DNA from: Thermomonas alba
Lineage (GTDB): Bacteria; Pseudomonadota; Gammaproteobacteria; Xanthomonadales; Xanthomonadaceae
Direction of reading: 5' to 3'
DNA: 64,000 nucleotides
Assembly (NCBI RefSeq): GCF_022419205.1
Contig: NZ_JAJOZU010000002.1
Span: forward strand, 124,001 to 188,000
Under the pieces are notes generated by a model. That model was not told the origin of the DNA and searched no databases. It worked only from the letters and a program-made list of their open reading frames with translations. This document shows, in pieces, positions 1-9,364 of this stretch. The translations under genes were made by a program, and so were the position numbers. Numbering within the stretch: position 1 is the first letter of the stretch; each line of letters begins with the position of its first letter.

Positions 1-955
1 GCGCCAGCAGCTCGGCGACGGCCACCGTGGGCGCCATCAGCAGCCCTTCGCCGTGCATGAAATCCACCGCCGCCACCTGCGCGTCGCGGATGTGGCACAA
101 CACCTCGTGGCCATGCGCATTGGCCCAGTCGTCGCTGGCCAGCAGGCAGGCGGCCGCGCCATCGGTGAGCGGGGTGGAATTGCCGGCGGTCAGGGTGCCG
201 CGTCCGGAGGTCTTGTCGAACGCGGGCTTGAGCGTGGCCAGCTTCTCGATGCTGGTGTCCGGGCGCAGGATGTTGTCGCGCGACACGCCGCGGAAGCTCA
301 CCACCAGATCGTCGAAGAACCCGCGCGCATAGGCAGCGGCCAGCTTGTGGTGGGAATCGGCGGCCAGCGCATCCTGCGCTTCGCGCGAGATGTTCCATTC
401 CTTCGCCATGTCCTCGCAATGCTGGCCCATCGACTTGCCGGTGCGCGGCTCGGCCACGCCGGGGAACTCCGGCTTCAGTTCGGACGGGCGGAAGCCCTTG
501 AACGCCGCCAGCTTCTGGCCGAAGGTCTTGGCCGCGGCCGCGCGCAGCAGGCGCTGGCGCAGGGTCTTGCCGTACACGATCGGCACGTCCGAGGTGGTGT
601 CGGAGCCGCCCCCGATGCCGGCCTCGATCTGGCCCGTCGCGATCTTCCCGGCGATCAATAGCAGGCTGTCCAGCGAGGTGCCGCAGGCGCGCTGCAGGGT
701 GATCCCGGGCGTGCGCGGCGACAGCCCGGAGGACAGCGTAGCCTCGCGCGCCAGGTTCCAGTCCGAGGAGTGCTTGATCACCGCGCCCATCGCCACCTCG
801 CCCAGCTGCTGCCCGTGCAGGCCGAACTTCTCGACCAGCGCGCCCAGGGTGCGCACCGACAGGCCAAGATTGCCGACATCGGCATAGGCGGTGTTCTGGC
901 GGCAGAACGGGATGCGGACGCCACCCAGCACGGCGACGGGACGACCATGTTGCAT
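1..955 (-). CDS. fadI: Acetyl-CoA C-acyltransferase (thiolase, FadI-type), 3' end cut by window edge
   Basis: The visible 318 residues read as a thiolase: the N-terminus runs VAVLGGVRIPFCRQ, and the nucleophilic cysteine lies in the motif QRACGTSLDSLLL at about residue 92. A loop with SDVPIVYGKTLRQRL and GKSMGQHCEDMAKEW follows. Thiolases of this type cleave 3-ketoacyl-CoA with CoA in beta-oxidation; the FadI assignment rests on the loop sequence and is less sure than the fold. The start at 955 is preceded by GAGGTGA. The C-terminal domain with the second catalytic Cys and His lies outside the window. The gene is divergent from the unknown gene at 1032, with about 75 bp between them. Confidence 0.88.
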   Translation of the reverse strand, partial: MQHGRPVAVLGGVRIPFCRQNTAYADVGNLGLSVRTLGALVEKFGLHGQQLGEVAMGAVIKHSSDWNLAREATLSSGLSPRTPGITLQRACGTSLDSLLLIAGKIATGQIEAGIGGGSDTTSDVPIVYGKTLRQRLLRAAAAKTFGQKLAAFKGFRPSELKPEFPGVAEPRTGKSMGQHCEDMAKEWNISREAQDALAADSHHKLAAAYARGFFDDLVVSFRGVSRDNILRPDTSIEKLATLKPAFDKTSGRGTLTAGNSTPLTDGAAACLLASDDWANAHGHEVLCHIRDAQVAAVDFMHGEGLLMAPTVAVAELLA

Positions 956-1031
956 GCTTCACCTCGAGGACGCGCCCGCGGCGCGGGCATAATGGCAAGT
1001 GTAGCGTTGCCTCGCCGAGCCCGGACTCCAC

Positions 1032-1904
1032 ATGCCATTCGACGCCTCAGACCGCGCCGCATTCCGCGGCGTGATCGCCCTGGAACTGCGCGACGGCGCG
1101 CCGCCGGCGCGCGCCGCGCTGGACGCCGCCGGCGCCGGCGACGTGGCCGAGCGCCTCGGCCGCGACCTCGCCAAGCTGGTGCCGGAGGTGGCCGTCTGCG
1201 AACTGGCCCTGCTCGGCGCCCATTTCGACCCGGCCGAGGCCCTGCGCCCCGGCTGGCCGCTGCACCGGCGCGCGCTGGAACTGCTGCAACGCGCGCCAGG
1301 CAAGGCGCAGGGCGCGCGCATCGTCGGCTTCGGCGCGGACGCGCAGGGCGCAGTGCCGCTGCCCCTGCAAGCCGACCCCGCGCTCACCGGCGGCAGCCTG
1401 CGGGTGCTGCCGTTCGTGCTGCGCGGCGAGGCCGCGGAAGGCGTCGGCGAGGCGCTGGAGGCGCTGCTGCTGGACCGCGGGATGGCCGCCGCCGATACCG
1501 CGCTGGCGCTGCAGGACGGCCTGGGCGCAACGCTCGAGCACGCCCGCTACCTGAGCCTGCACGACCTGCTGGCGATGATGGCGCTGCAGTACCAGAACGT
1601 CGGCCTCGACGGGCTGTGGTCGCTGCTGGAGACCGCGCTGCTGGACCCGAGCGGCACCCGTCTGCTGGACGCACCGCCGGAGCCGCTGGCGCGCTATGCC
1701 GACGGCGAGGTGCGGATCGCCCTGCTCGACCCTGCCGCCTGGCGCCGGCGCAACCTGCCTGACGCAGCGGACGGCGCGCGCCTGGAGCGCGGCTTCGCCC
1801 TGTTCCAAGCCCGCCAGCGGCAGTACGCCGCAGTGCTGGGCGCGCACGCCATCGACGTCACCTTCGTGCACTGCGGCGACGGCGACCCCGCCTGCCTGCA
1901 CTGA
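1032..1904 (+). CDS. Conserved hypothetical protein, 290 aa, soluble
   Basis: I do not recognise a family. The protein is acidic, Ala/Leu-rich, lacks a signal peptide and has no transmembrane stretch, so it is likely cytoplasmic. It reads through as a compact single domain and ends with a short Cys-containing tail (VHCGDGDPACLH). A CATAAT box at 988-993 could be its -10 element. Its divergent neighbour is a thiolase gene, which does not by itself indicate a role in fatty-acid metabolism. Frame and start are supported by codon bias and by the absence of a competing long reading frame with a recognisable product. Confidence 0.7.
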   Translation: MPFDASDRAAFRGVIALELRDGAPPARAALDAAGAGDVAERLGRDLAKLVPEVAVCELALLGAHFDPAEALRPGWPLHRRALELLQRAPGKAQGARIVGFGADAQGAVPLPLQADPALTGGSLRVLPFVLRGEAAEGVGEALEALLLDRGMAAADTALALQDGLGATLEHARYLSLHDLLAMMALQYQNVGLDGLWSLLETALLDPSGTRLLDAPPEPLARYADGEVRIALLDPAAWRRRNLPDAADGARLERGFALFQARQRQYAAVLGAHAIDVTFVHCGDGDPACLH

Positions 1905-1930
1905 ACCGGCGCCCCCGCGCGGAAGCGCCG

Positions 1931-2497
1931 TCAGCGGGTGACGCGGATCACCCCGCAGGCGATGCGCGCGCCGGCGTTGCCGGCGGGCTGGCTGCGGTAG
2001 TCGTCGGGCGCGACATGGACGACGATCGCGCGGCCGGCGATGTCGTTGGCCGCGCCGGTGCCGAGGCTGACGCCGGAGAGATGCACATCCACCCGCGCCA
2101 CGCCGTTGCCATCGGCCGCCAGATTGTCGGCATCGCCGGCGTGGTGGGCGCCGTGGCCGGCGCGCCCGTGCGGCTGCGCGTCGGGGTTGAAATGGCCGCC
2201 CGCGCTGCTGGCATCCATCGCGCTGCAATCGCCTGTTTCGTGGATATGGAAACCGTGCTGACTGCCGGGCGTCAGACCACCGATCGTTCCCGTGATGTGC
2301 ACACCATCGCCCATCGGCGCCAGCACCAGGCGCCCACTGACCAGGCTGCCGGAGGCCGCCGCGAGATTGGCCACGGCCTCGGGCGCGCTGCCGGCCGGGG
2401 CAACCACGGCCTGCGCCGGCGCGGGCGACGGCGCGCTGGCGCAGGCACCCAGAAGAACGCTGCAGGCGGCGGCAAATGAACTCGCAATCGGCTTCAT
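1931..2497 (-). CDS. sodC: Superoxide dismutase [Cu-Zn], exported
   Basis: This 188-residue protein converts superoxide to hydrogen peroxide and oxygen in the periplasm. The copper ligands are seen in HGFHIHETGDC, the bridging and zinc ligands in GGHFNP and the following His-rich stretch (GHGAHHAGD), and the disulfide partner in IACGVIRVT at the C-terminus. A signal peptide with the lipobox-like LLGACAS suggests a lipid-anchored form. I chose the ATG at 2497 because GGAGGA sits at good spacing; the longer reading frame to 2527 lacks this and would put ten residues before the signal peptide. It is followed in the same direction by ntrC, but the two look unrelated. Confidence 0.93.
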   Translation of the reverse strand: MKPIASSFAAACSVLLGACASAPSPAPAQAVVAPAGSAPEAVANLAAASGSLVSGRLVLAPMGDGVHITGTIGGLTPGSQHGFHIHETGDCSAMDASSAGGHFNPDAQPHGRAGHGAHHAGDADNLAADGNGVARVDVHLSGVSLGTGAANDIAGRAIVVHVAPDDYRSQPAGNAGARIACGVIRVTR

Positions 2498-2566
2498 GGG
2501 GAATCCTCCGCGAATGGGTCGCATCACTCTACCCGCACGCGCTGGAAACCGGCATGACGCCGAGGA

Positions 2567-3965
<1,399 letters not shown>

Positions 3966-3973
<8 letters not shown>

Positions 3974-5003
3974 CGGCGTGCTCCGTTGCGCCGCCCAGCG
4001 GCAGCATCAGGGTGAACACGGTATGTCCCGGACGCGAGCGCCAGGTCAGCGCCCCGCGATGCTCGCGCGCCACCTGCTGGGCCAGCGCCAGGCCCAGCCC
4101 GGTGCCGTCGGCGCGCCCGCTGACCAGCGGCAGCAGCACGTGTTCGGCCAGCTCCGGCGGCACGCCGCGACCGTCGTCGATCACGTCCAACCGCAGCGCC
4201 AGCGTTGGCGGCGCGCTGCCGATCCGCGCCGCGTGCTCGGCGCGGGTGCGCAGGGTGACGCTGCCGGCACCGGCCTCGATCGCATTGCGCACCAGATTCC
4301 AGACCGCCTGCGCGAGTCGATCGGGATCTGCGGGAAACTCCGGCAGCGAGGGGTCGTAATCGCGCTGCAAACGCACGGCCCAGCCGGCATCGCTCTCGGC
4401 CAGCCGCAACACGCGCTCCAGCACGGCGTGGATGTTGACCGGCGCGAACGGGCGCGGCGGCGCCGGGCTGAGCAACTGGTCCACCAGCGCCGACAGTCGC
4501 CCGACCTCGCTTTCGATGATGGCGGTCAGCTCACGGCCCTCCGCATCGATCCGCCGCGCCAGCAGCTGCGCCGCGCCCTTGATGCCCAGCAGCGGATTGC
4601 GCAGCTCGTGCGCCAGCCCTTTCAGCGAGGCCGCCAGCGCCGATGGCAGCAGCTGCGCCGGGTCCTCGCCGGGAAACTCGTCCACTGGATGCGCTTCCAG
4701 CCATAGCCCGCCATCCACCGGGCTCAGCCAGAGGTCGGCGAACTGCGGCCGCGCGCCTCCCGGCAGCGCCAGCCCGACCCGGCGCAGCCGCAGCGGGGCC
4801 TCCAGCCCACGCGCCAGCCCCGTGGCGAGCTGCTGACCGTCCTGCTCCAGCGCGGCCGCCTGCAAGCCCTGCAGGCGCCGCTGGCTCACGCCCAGCCAGC
4901 GCGCGATCGCCAGATTGGCGAAAGTCACCACGCCCCCCGCATCCAGCCGCAGCAGCGGCGTGGCCAGGGCATTGAGCAAGGCAGTGTCCGAAGGGTTGGC
5001 CAT
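3966..5003 (-). CDS. ntrB: Nitrogen regulation sensor kinase NtrB
   Basis: A 345-residue soluble histidine kinase that phosphorylates or dephosphorylates NtrC under PII control. It has an N-terminal PAS-like domain (LLRLDAGGVVTFANLAI), the H-box LAHELRNPLLGIKGAAQLL, an N-box (NLVRNAIEAG), and G-boxes DDGRGVP and GTGLGLALAQQV. The ATG at 5003 begins the conserved sequence MANPSDTALLNALATPLL; there is no Shine-Dalgarno sequence because a perfect 21-bp palindrome lies directly against the start. A longer in-frame start at 5054 would bury that operator in coding sequence and is less likely. No glnA, glnB or amtB is present nearby. Confidence 0.93.
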
Positions 5004-5023
5004 TTGCACTAATCTAGTGCAAA
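5003..5023. promoter_or_regulatory. Perfect 21-bp palindrome, candidate NtrC operator at ntrB start
   Basis: The sequence TTTGCACTA-ATC-TAGTGCAAA has 9-bp arms with no mismatch. Its 17-bp core TGCACTA-N3-TAGTGCA has the same layout as the established enterobacterial NtrC site TGCACCA-N3-TGGTGCA. It touches the first base of the ntrB ATG and contains a TAGATT that could serve as a -10 box on the minus strand. Binding here would be expected to block ntrBC transcription, as NtrC does at its own promoter in enteric bacteria (inference). Confidence 0.75.
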
Positions 5024-5097
5024 CCCGATCGCCGCGCCGATTCAGTGGCGGCATTGGCTGCCGACAATACTGAAACCGGACCCCCGACGAGCCCTGC

Positions 5098-6993
5098 ATG
5101 TCCTCTCCCTCGCGCCGGCCCGACGCGTCACCCGATCCGTTTGCCGCCGGTCGGCGGCGCCGGCTGCGGCAGGTGCTGTGGCTCCTGACCGGGGCCTTCG
5201 CGCTGGTCATCGGGCTGAATCTGGCCGATGCGGCGTACGCCACTGCCGGCCTGGAGGGAGCGATCATCGGCCTGCTGCTGCTCGCGCTGTGGCTCCAGCG
5301 TCGGCACTTCCACGATGCGGTGACGCTGACGGCGGCTTCGCTGCTTCTGGGCCTGGGCGTTCTGGTGGCGCACAACCAGGGCCTGTACGACGAAGCCGTG
5401 CTCGCGTTCCCCGCGCTGTTGCTGTTCGCGGGCATGTTCGGCTCGCGCCGGTTGCTGCTCGGGCTGATCGTCGCCGTGCTGGCCGCCCTCCTCGTCCTGT
5501 TCTGGCTGCATCAGTCCGGCCGCCTGCCGAGCGTCCCGAAAGTTCCAATGGACTGGCGGCGGCCGTTCGTGATCGGCCTGATCATGACCGTCACCGGGCT
5601 GTTCGTATGGATGGTCGTACGCGACCTCGAGGCCATCCTGCGCCAGCTGGAAGAGGAGAAAGCCGCGCTGGAACAATCGCACGCGCAGATCGAGATCCTC
5701 GCCCAGCGCGACAGCCTGACCGACTTGCCCAACCGCGCGCTGGCCAAGGATCGGCTCACCCACCTGCTGACCCAGGCCCGACGCAACGGCCGGATGGTGG
5801 CAGTGATGTTCCTGGACCTGGACAACTTCAAGACCATCAACGACTCGCTCGGACATATCGCCGGCGATGCGCTGCTGTGCCAGGTCGCCGACACCCTGCG
5901 CAGCTGCGTGCGCGAATCCGACACCGTGGCGCGGCTATCGGGCGACGAGTTTCTGATCCTGCTCGGGGATCTCCCGGATGAAGACGCGATCATCGCCGCC
6001 GTGGCCAATCTGACCCATCGGCTGGGGCAGGCGTTCCAGGTGGAGGGCGTGGACGTGCTGGTGACCGCCTCGCTGGGGATCGCGGTGGCGCCGCGCGACG
6101 GCAGCGATACCGACACCCTGCTCAAGCACGCCGACATGGCGATGTACCGGGCCAAGGATGCGGGCCGCAACACCTTCCGCTTCTTCGACCCGAGCATGAA
6201 TGCCAACCTGGTCGAGGAACTGCATCTGACCGCCGCCCTGCGCTCGGCGCTGGGCAGCGAGCAGCTGATGCTGCATTACCAGCCGCAAATCGAACTGGCG
6301 AGCGGCCGCATCGTCGGCGCCGAGGCCCTGCTGCGCTGGAAACACCCGGAATACGGCTGGATCTCCCCCGCCAGGTTCATCCCGATCGCAGAGCGCAGCG
6401 GCCTGATCCACGAGCTCGGCGCCTGGGTGCTGCGGCAGGCCTGCCTGGACGCGCAATCCTGGCGCGAGCGGGGCCTGGGCGAGCTGGGCGTGGCGGTGAA
6501 CGTCTCGGCCGCCCAGTTCCGACGCGAGAGCCTCGAGCACGACATCGCCCGTGCCCTTGCCGCCAGTGGTCTGCCGGCGCAGGCGCTGGAGCTGGAACTG
6601 ACCGAATCCCTGCTGATGGCCGATGCCCGCCATCTCGCCAACGTGCTGCAGCGGCTCAGCGCCAGCGGCGTGAAGATCGCCATTGACGACTTCGGCACCG
6701 GCTATTCCAACCTCGGCTATCTGCGCAACTTCGCGGTTGACCGGCTGAAAGTGGATCAGTCATTCGTGCGCCAGATGACCCGCGATTCGCACGCGCAGGG
6801 ACTGGTACGCGCGATCATCGAAATGGGCCACTGCCTTGGCCTGCAGGTGGTGGCCGAAGGCGTGGAAGACGCGCAGACGCTGGCGGGCCTGGTCGATGCC
6901 GGCTGCGAACGCGGCCAGGGCTTCCACTGGTCGCCGGCATTGCCGCCACAGGATTTCATCGCGTTCGTGCAGGGCCACCAAGCCCGCGGCTGA
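5098..6993 (+). CDS. Membrane GGDEF-EAL protein (cyclic di-GMP turnover)
   Basis: A 631-residue protein with an N-terminal membrane module of about six hydrophobic segments (residues 25-175), a short coiled-coil linker (QLEEEKAALEQSHAQIEI), a GGDEF domain and an EAL domain. The cyclase signature is SGDEF at 281-285 rather than GGDEF; this first-position change is tolerated in some active enzymes. The product-inhibition motif RESD lies five residues upstream at 272-275, so the I-site is intact. The EAL motif starts at 409 (GAEALLRWKHP) and DDFGTGYSNL is present, so phosphodiesterase activity is plausible. It probably senses a membrane-associated signal, but no known sensor domain is recognisable. 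The gene is divergent from ntrB. Confidence 0.92.
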   Translation: MSSPSRRPDASPDPFAAGRRRRLRQVLWLLTGAFALVIGLNLADAAYATAGLEGAIIGLLLLALWLQRRHFHDAVTLTAASLLLGLGVLVAHNQGLYDEAVLAFPALLLFAGMFGSRRLLLGLIVAVLAALLVLFWLHQSGRLPSVPKVPMDWRRPFVIGLIMTVTGLFVWMVVRDLEAILRQLEEEKAALEQSHAQIEILAQRDSLTDLPNRALAKDRLTHLLTQARRNGRMVAVMFLDLDNFKTINDSLGHIAGDALLCQVADTLRSCVRESDTVARLSGDEFLILLGDLPDEDAIIAAVANLTHRLGQAFQVEGVDVLVTASLGIAVAPRDGSDTDTLLKHADMAMYRAKDAGRNTFRFFDPSMNANLVEELHLTAALRSALGSEQLMLHYQPQIELASGRIVGAEALLRWKHPEYGWISPARFIPIAERSGLIHELGAWVLRQACLDAQSWRERGLGELGVAVNVSAAQFRRESLEHDIARALAASGLPAQALELELTESLLMADARHLANVLQRLSASGVKIAIDDFGTGYSNLGYLRNFAVDRLKVDQSFVRQMTRDSHAQGLVRAIIEMGHCLGLQVVAEGVEDAQTLAGLVDAGCERGQGFHWSPALPPQDFIAFVQGHQARG

Positions 6994-7027
6994 GCGTGGG
7001 TGGAGCTGCGCAGAACACGCCAGCGAA

Positions 7028-7495
7028 GATGGCGCGCCCGGAGGGGTGAGCGGACGCGCCTGCGAAGCGCCAGCTTCGCGCGGACGCGAACGCCCGTGCG
7101 CCTGCGGCGCATGGGCCGGGAATCACGGAAGAAGCGCCATCGAAGATGGCGCGCCTGGAGGGGTGAGCGGACGCGCCTGCGAAGCGCCAGCTTCGCGCGG
7201 ACGCGAACGCCCATGCGCCTGCGGCGCATGGGCCGGGAATCACGGAAGAAGCGCCATCGAAGATGGCGCGCCTGGAGGGGTGAGCGGACGCGCCTGCGAA
7301 GCGCCAGCTTCGCGCGGACGCGAACGCCCGTGCGCCTGCGGCGCATGGGCCGGGAATCACGGAAGAAGCGCCATCGGAGATGGCGCGCCTGGAGGGGTGA
7401 GCGGACGCGCCTGCGAAACGCCAGCTTCGCGCGGACGCGAACGCCCATGCGCCTGCGGCGCGTGGGCCGGGAATCACGGAAGAAGCGCCATCGAA
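7028..7495. repeat. Four tandem 117-bp repeats carrying the 3' end of tRNA-Arg
   Basis: Units begin at 7028, 7145, 7262 and 7379, each exactly 117 bp after the last, and the tRNA gene itself starts where a fifth unit would (7496). Copies differ by only a few bases; the one farthest from the tRNA is the most diverged. Every unit contains the last 16 bases of the tRNA including CCA (read on the minus strand; one A-to-G change in the distal copy), then a hairpin GCGCCATC/GATGGCGC, a second hairpin GCCCATGCGCC/GGCGCATGGGC and a third GCGAAGC/GCTTCGC. The unit length is divisible by three, so Arg-rich 39-residue repeats stay open in several frames. The array lies downstream of the tRNA in its direction of transcription. 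Confidence 0.95.
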
Positions 7496-7497
7496 GA

Positions 7498-7574
7498 TGG
7501 CGCGCCTGGAGGGATTCGAACCCCCGACCAACGGCTTCGGAAGCCGCTACTCTATCCGGCTGAGCTACAGGCGC
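7498..7574 (-). tRNA. tRNA-Arg (anticodon CCG)
   Basis: The minus strand folds as a 77-nt cloverleaf: acceptor GCGCCTG/CAGGCGC, discriminator G, encoded CCA; anticodon stem GCGGC/GCCGT with loop TTCCGAA, giving anticodon CCG; T-loop GGTTCGAATCC. It resembles the E. coli tRNA-Arg that reads CGG. The 3' end runs straight into the four tandem repeats that copy it. The bases just after CCA (TCTTCGATGGCGC) can pair with the 3' end GCGCCA to form a terminator-like hairpin. Confidence 0.96.
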
Positions 7575-7639
7575 GCAGAGGGCGATGGCGGGCATCGCGG
7601 TGCGCATTTTCGCACGATTGCGGCCGTTTGTGCCGCTGG

Positions 7640-7645
7640 TACGCT
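7640..7645 (+). promoter_or_regulatory. Possible -10 box six bases before ubiA ATG
   Basis: TACGCT is followed by exactly six bases and the ATG at 7652, with no Shine-Dalgarno sequence. The match to TATAAT is weak, but the spacing equals that at hemF, trmL and the RDD gene, so a leaderless ubiA mRNA is possible. Confidence 0.3.
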
Positions 7646-7651
7646 TTCTGA

Positions 7652-8566
7652 ATGCCTATCCGATTGTCCACCTCGCCCCAACCCGCTCACTGGCGCCAGC
7701 GCCTGCGCCAGTACTGGCAACTGGTGCGCGGCGACCGCCCGATCGGCTGGCTGTTGCTGCTGTGGCCAACCTGGTGGGGGCTGTGGATGGCGGCCAAGGG
7801 CGTGCCGCCGGCATGGCCGCTGCTGGTGTTCACCCTGGGCGTGTGGCTGACCCGCTCGGCCGGATGCGTCATCAACGACTACGCCGACCGCTGGCTGGAC
7901 GGCAGCGTGGAGCGCACCCGCCAGCGGCCGCTGGTGACCGGCGCGGTGTCCGCGCGCGAGGCGCTGGCCGTGTTCGCCGTGCTGATGCTGGTCGCGTTCG
8001 CGCTCGTGCTCACACTCAACCGGCTGACGGTGTGGATGAGCGTGGTCGGGGCGTTTCTGGCTGCCACCTACCCCTACCTCAAGCGCTACACCTACCTGCC
8101 GCAGGTGTACCTGGGGATGGCCTTCGGCTGGGGCATTCCGATGGCGTTCGCCGCGCTGACCGGCCACGTGCCGCCGCTGGCGTGGTTGCTGTACGTGGCC
8201 AACATCTTCTGGGCCACCGCCTACGACACCTGGTATGCGATGGTGGACCGCGAGGACGATATCCGCATGGGCGCGAAGTCCACCGCGATCCTGTTCGGCG
8301 AGCTGGATCTCATCGCGCAGGGCGTGCTGTACGCCGGCATGTTCCTGGCGCTGGCGCTGGCCGGCCGCAGCGCGGACATGGGGCCGTGGTACTGGGCGGG
8401 CCTGGGCGTGGCCGTGGCGCTGGTGGTCTGGGAGTTCGGGCTGGCGCGCACGCGCACGCGCGCGGACTGTTTCCGCGCCTTCCTGCACAACCAGTGGGTC
8501 GGAATGGCGGTATTCGCCGGGATCGCACTCGATCTCGCGCTGCGCGCGAAGGCGCTCGCCGTCTGA
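7652..8566 (+). CDS. ubiA: 4-hydroxybenzoate octaprenyltransferase
   Basis: A 304-residue integral membrane prenyltransferase of ubiquinone biosynthesis that attaches the polyprenyl tail to 4-hydroxybenzoate. Both Asp-rich magnesium/diphosphate motifs are present: NDYADRWLD in the first half and DREDD ([15 protein letters not shown]) in the second. About eight or nine hydrophobic segments are visible, and length matches the family. It starts 78 bp from the divergently oriented tRNA-Arg gene. There is no obvious ribosome binding site. A chorismate lyase gene (ubiC) is not adjacent. Confidence 0.95.
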   Translation: MPIRLSTSPQPAHWRQRLRQYWQLVRGDRPIGWLLLLWPTWWGLWMAAKGVPPAWPLLVFTLGVWLTRSAGCVINDYADRWLDGSVERTRQRPLVTGAVSAREALAVFAVLMLVAFALVLTLNRLTVWMSVVGAFLAATYPYLKRYTYLPQVYLGMAFGWGIPMAFAALTGHVPPLAWLLYVANIFWATAYDTWYAMVDREDDIRMGAKSTAILFGELDLIAQGVLYAGMFLALALAGRSADMGPWYWAGLGVAVALVVWEFGLARTRTRADCFRAFLHNQWVGMAVFAGIALDLALRAKALAV

Positions 8567-8591
8567 TTTCGCACACCGCTCACGTCAACCG

Positions 8592-9314
8592 TCACACCAC
8601 CCGCGCGCACACCCACGCCTCCACCCGCATCACCCCGGCCGCGCGCAGGGCGGCAGCGGCCGCGTGCAGGGTGGCGCCGGTGGTCATCACATCGTCCAGC
8701 AGCACCACGTGCTGCGGCAGCGGCGCGTGCGCGCTGACCACGAATGCCCCCTGCAGGTTGCGGCGGCGGGCATCGGCGTCGAGCCGGGTCTGCGCCGCGG
8801 TCGCGCGGCGGCGGTGCAGCAGGTCGGTGCGCAGCGGCAACCCGAGCGCACGCGCCAGCGGCCGCGCCAGCTCCAGCGTCTGGTCGTAGCCGCGCTGGCG
8901 CAGGCGCGCAGAGTGCAGCGGGACCGGCAACAGCGCCTGCGGCGCGGGCGCCGCGGCAAAGTGCGCGGCCATGCACGCTGCCAAGACCCGACCGGCAGCG
9001 AAATCCGCGTGGAACTTCAGGCGCGGCAGCAGCGCATCCAGCGGAAAGGCGTAGGCGAACACGGCCTGCACGCGCGCCAGCGGAAAATCGGGCGCGATCC
9101 GGCGACAGGCCGGGCACAGCGCGCCGTCGCCACGCGCACGCGCGCAGCGCGGACAGGCCTGACGCGCCGGCGGCAGCATGGCCAGGCACTGCGCGCACAG
9201 ATCGCATTCCCGCACTCCGCGCGCGCCGCAGATCACGCAGCGCGGCGGCAGCAGCCAGCTCAGCAGGACGGCGTCAACTTTTGCAAGACGGAATCGGTTG
9301 ACGGAGATCGGCAT
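8592..9314 (-). CDS. comF: ComF family phosphoribosyltransferase-like protein
   Basis: A 240-residue protein with an N-terminal zinc-ribbon-like Cys cluster (RCVICGARG, CDLCAQC, CPRCARARGDGALCPAC) and a C-terminal type I PRTase fold with the PRPP-binding loop VVLLDDVMTTGAT. ComF proteins act in DNA uptake during natural transformation. The only ATG giving a sensible N-terminus is at 9314; an upstream in-frame ATG at 9347 lacks a ribosome binding site. Homologues often start close to the LLSWLLPPRC segment, so the first 16 residues are uncertain. It is divergent from bioB, and a possible biotin-repressor site falls within its first codons. Confidence 0.88.
   Translation of the reverse strand: MPISVNRFRLAKVDAVLLSWLLPPRCVICGARGVRECDLCAQCLAMLPPARQACPRCARARGDGALCPACRRIAPDFPLARVQAVFAYAFPLDALLPRLKFHADFAAGRVLAACMAAHFAAAPAPQALLPVPLHSARLRQRGYDQTLELARPLARALGLPLRTDLLHRRRATAAQTRLDADARRRNLQGAFVVSAHAPLPQHVVLLDDVMTTGATLHAAAAALRAAGVMRVEAWVCARVV
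9271..9304. promoter_or_regulatory. Weak candidate BirA-type inverted repeat upstream of bioB
   Basis: GTCAAC (9273-9278) and GTTGAC (9297-9302) form an inverted repeat with an 18-bp gap. The surrounding bases partly match the two halves of the biotin repressor operator, whose consensus is TTGTAAACC and GGTTTACAA about 15 bp apart. It lies 60-90 bp upstream of the bioB start and inside the 5' end of comF as annotated. The match is imperfect and spacing is one base longer than usual. Confidence 0.3.
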
Positions 9315-9364
9315 GCCCCCCAGACTGCCGGCCTGCCCGTCGTCCATTCAGTCGGTAAACCCCC

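Noticed and set aside
6994-7500. CRISPR array
   Set aside because: The repeats are 117 bp, directly adjoining, with no unique spacers and no cas genes.
7496-7574. Integrated element using tRNA-Arg as attachment site
   Set aside because: The 3' end is duplicated, but only within the short repeats; no integrase or foreign genes lie between copies. XerD at 53.3 kb is housekeeping.
6756-7607. Arg-rich open frame running through the tRNA, the repeats and the end of the GGDEF-EAL gene
   Set aside because: Not annotated as a gene: it translates the tRNA (a common false protein) and antisense coding sequence. The peptide idea is kept only as part of the repeat finding.
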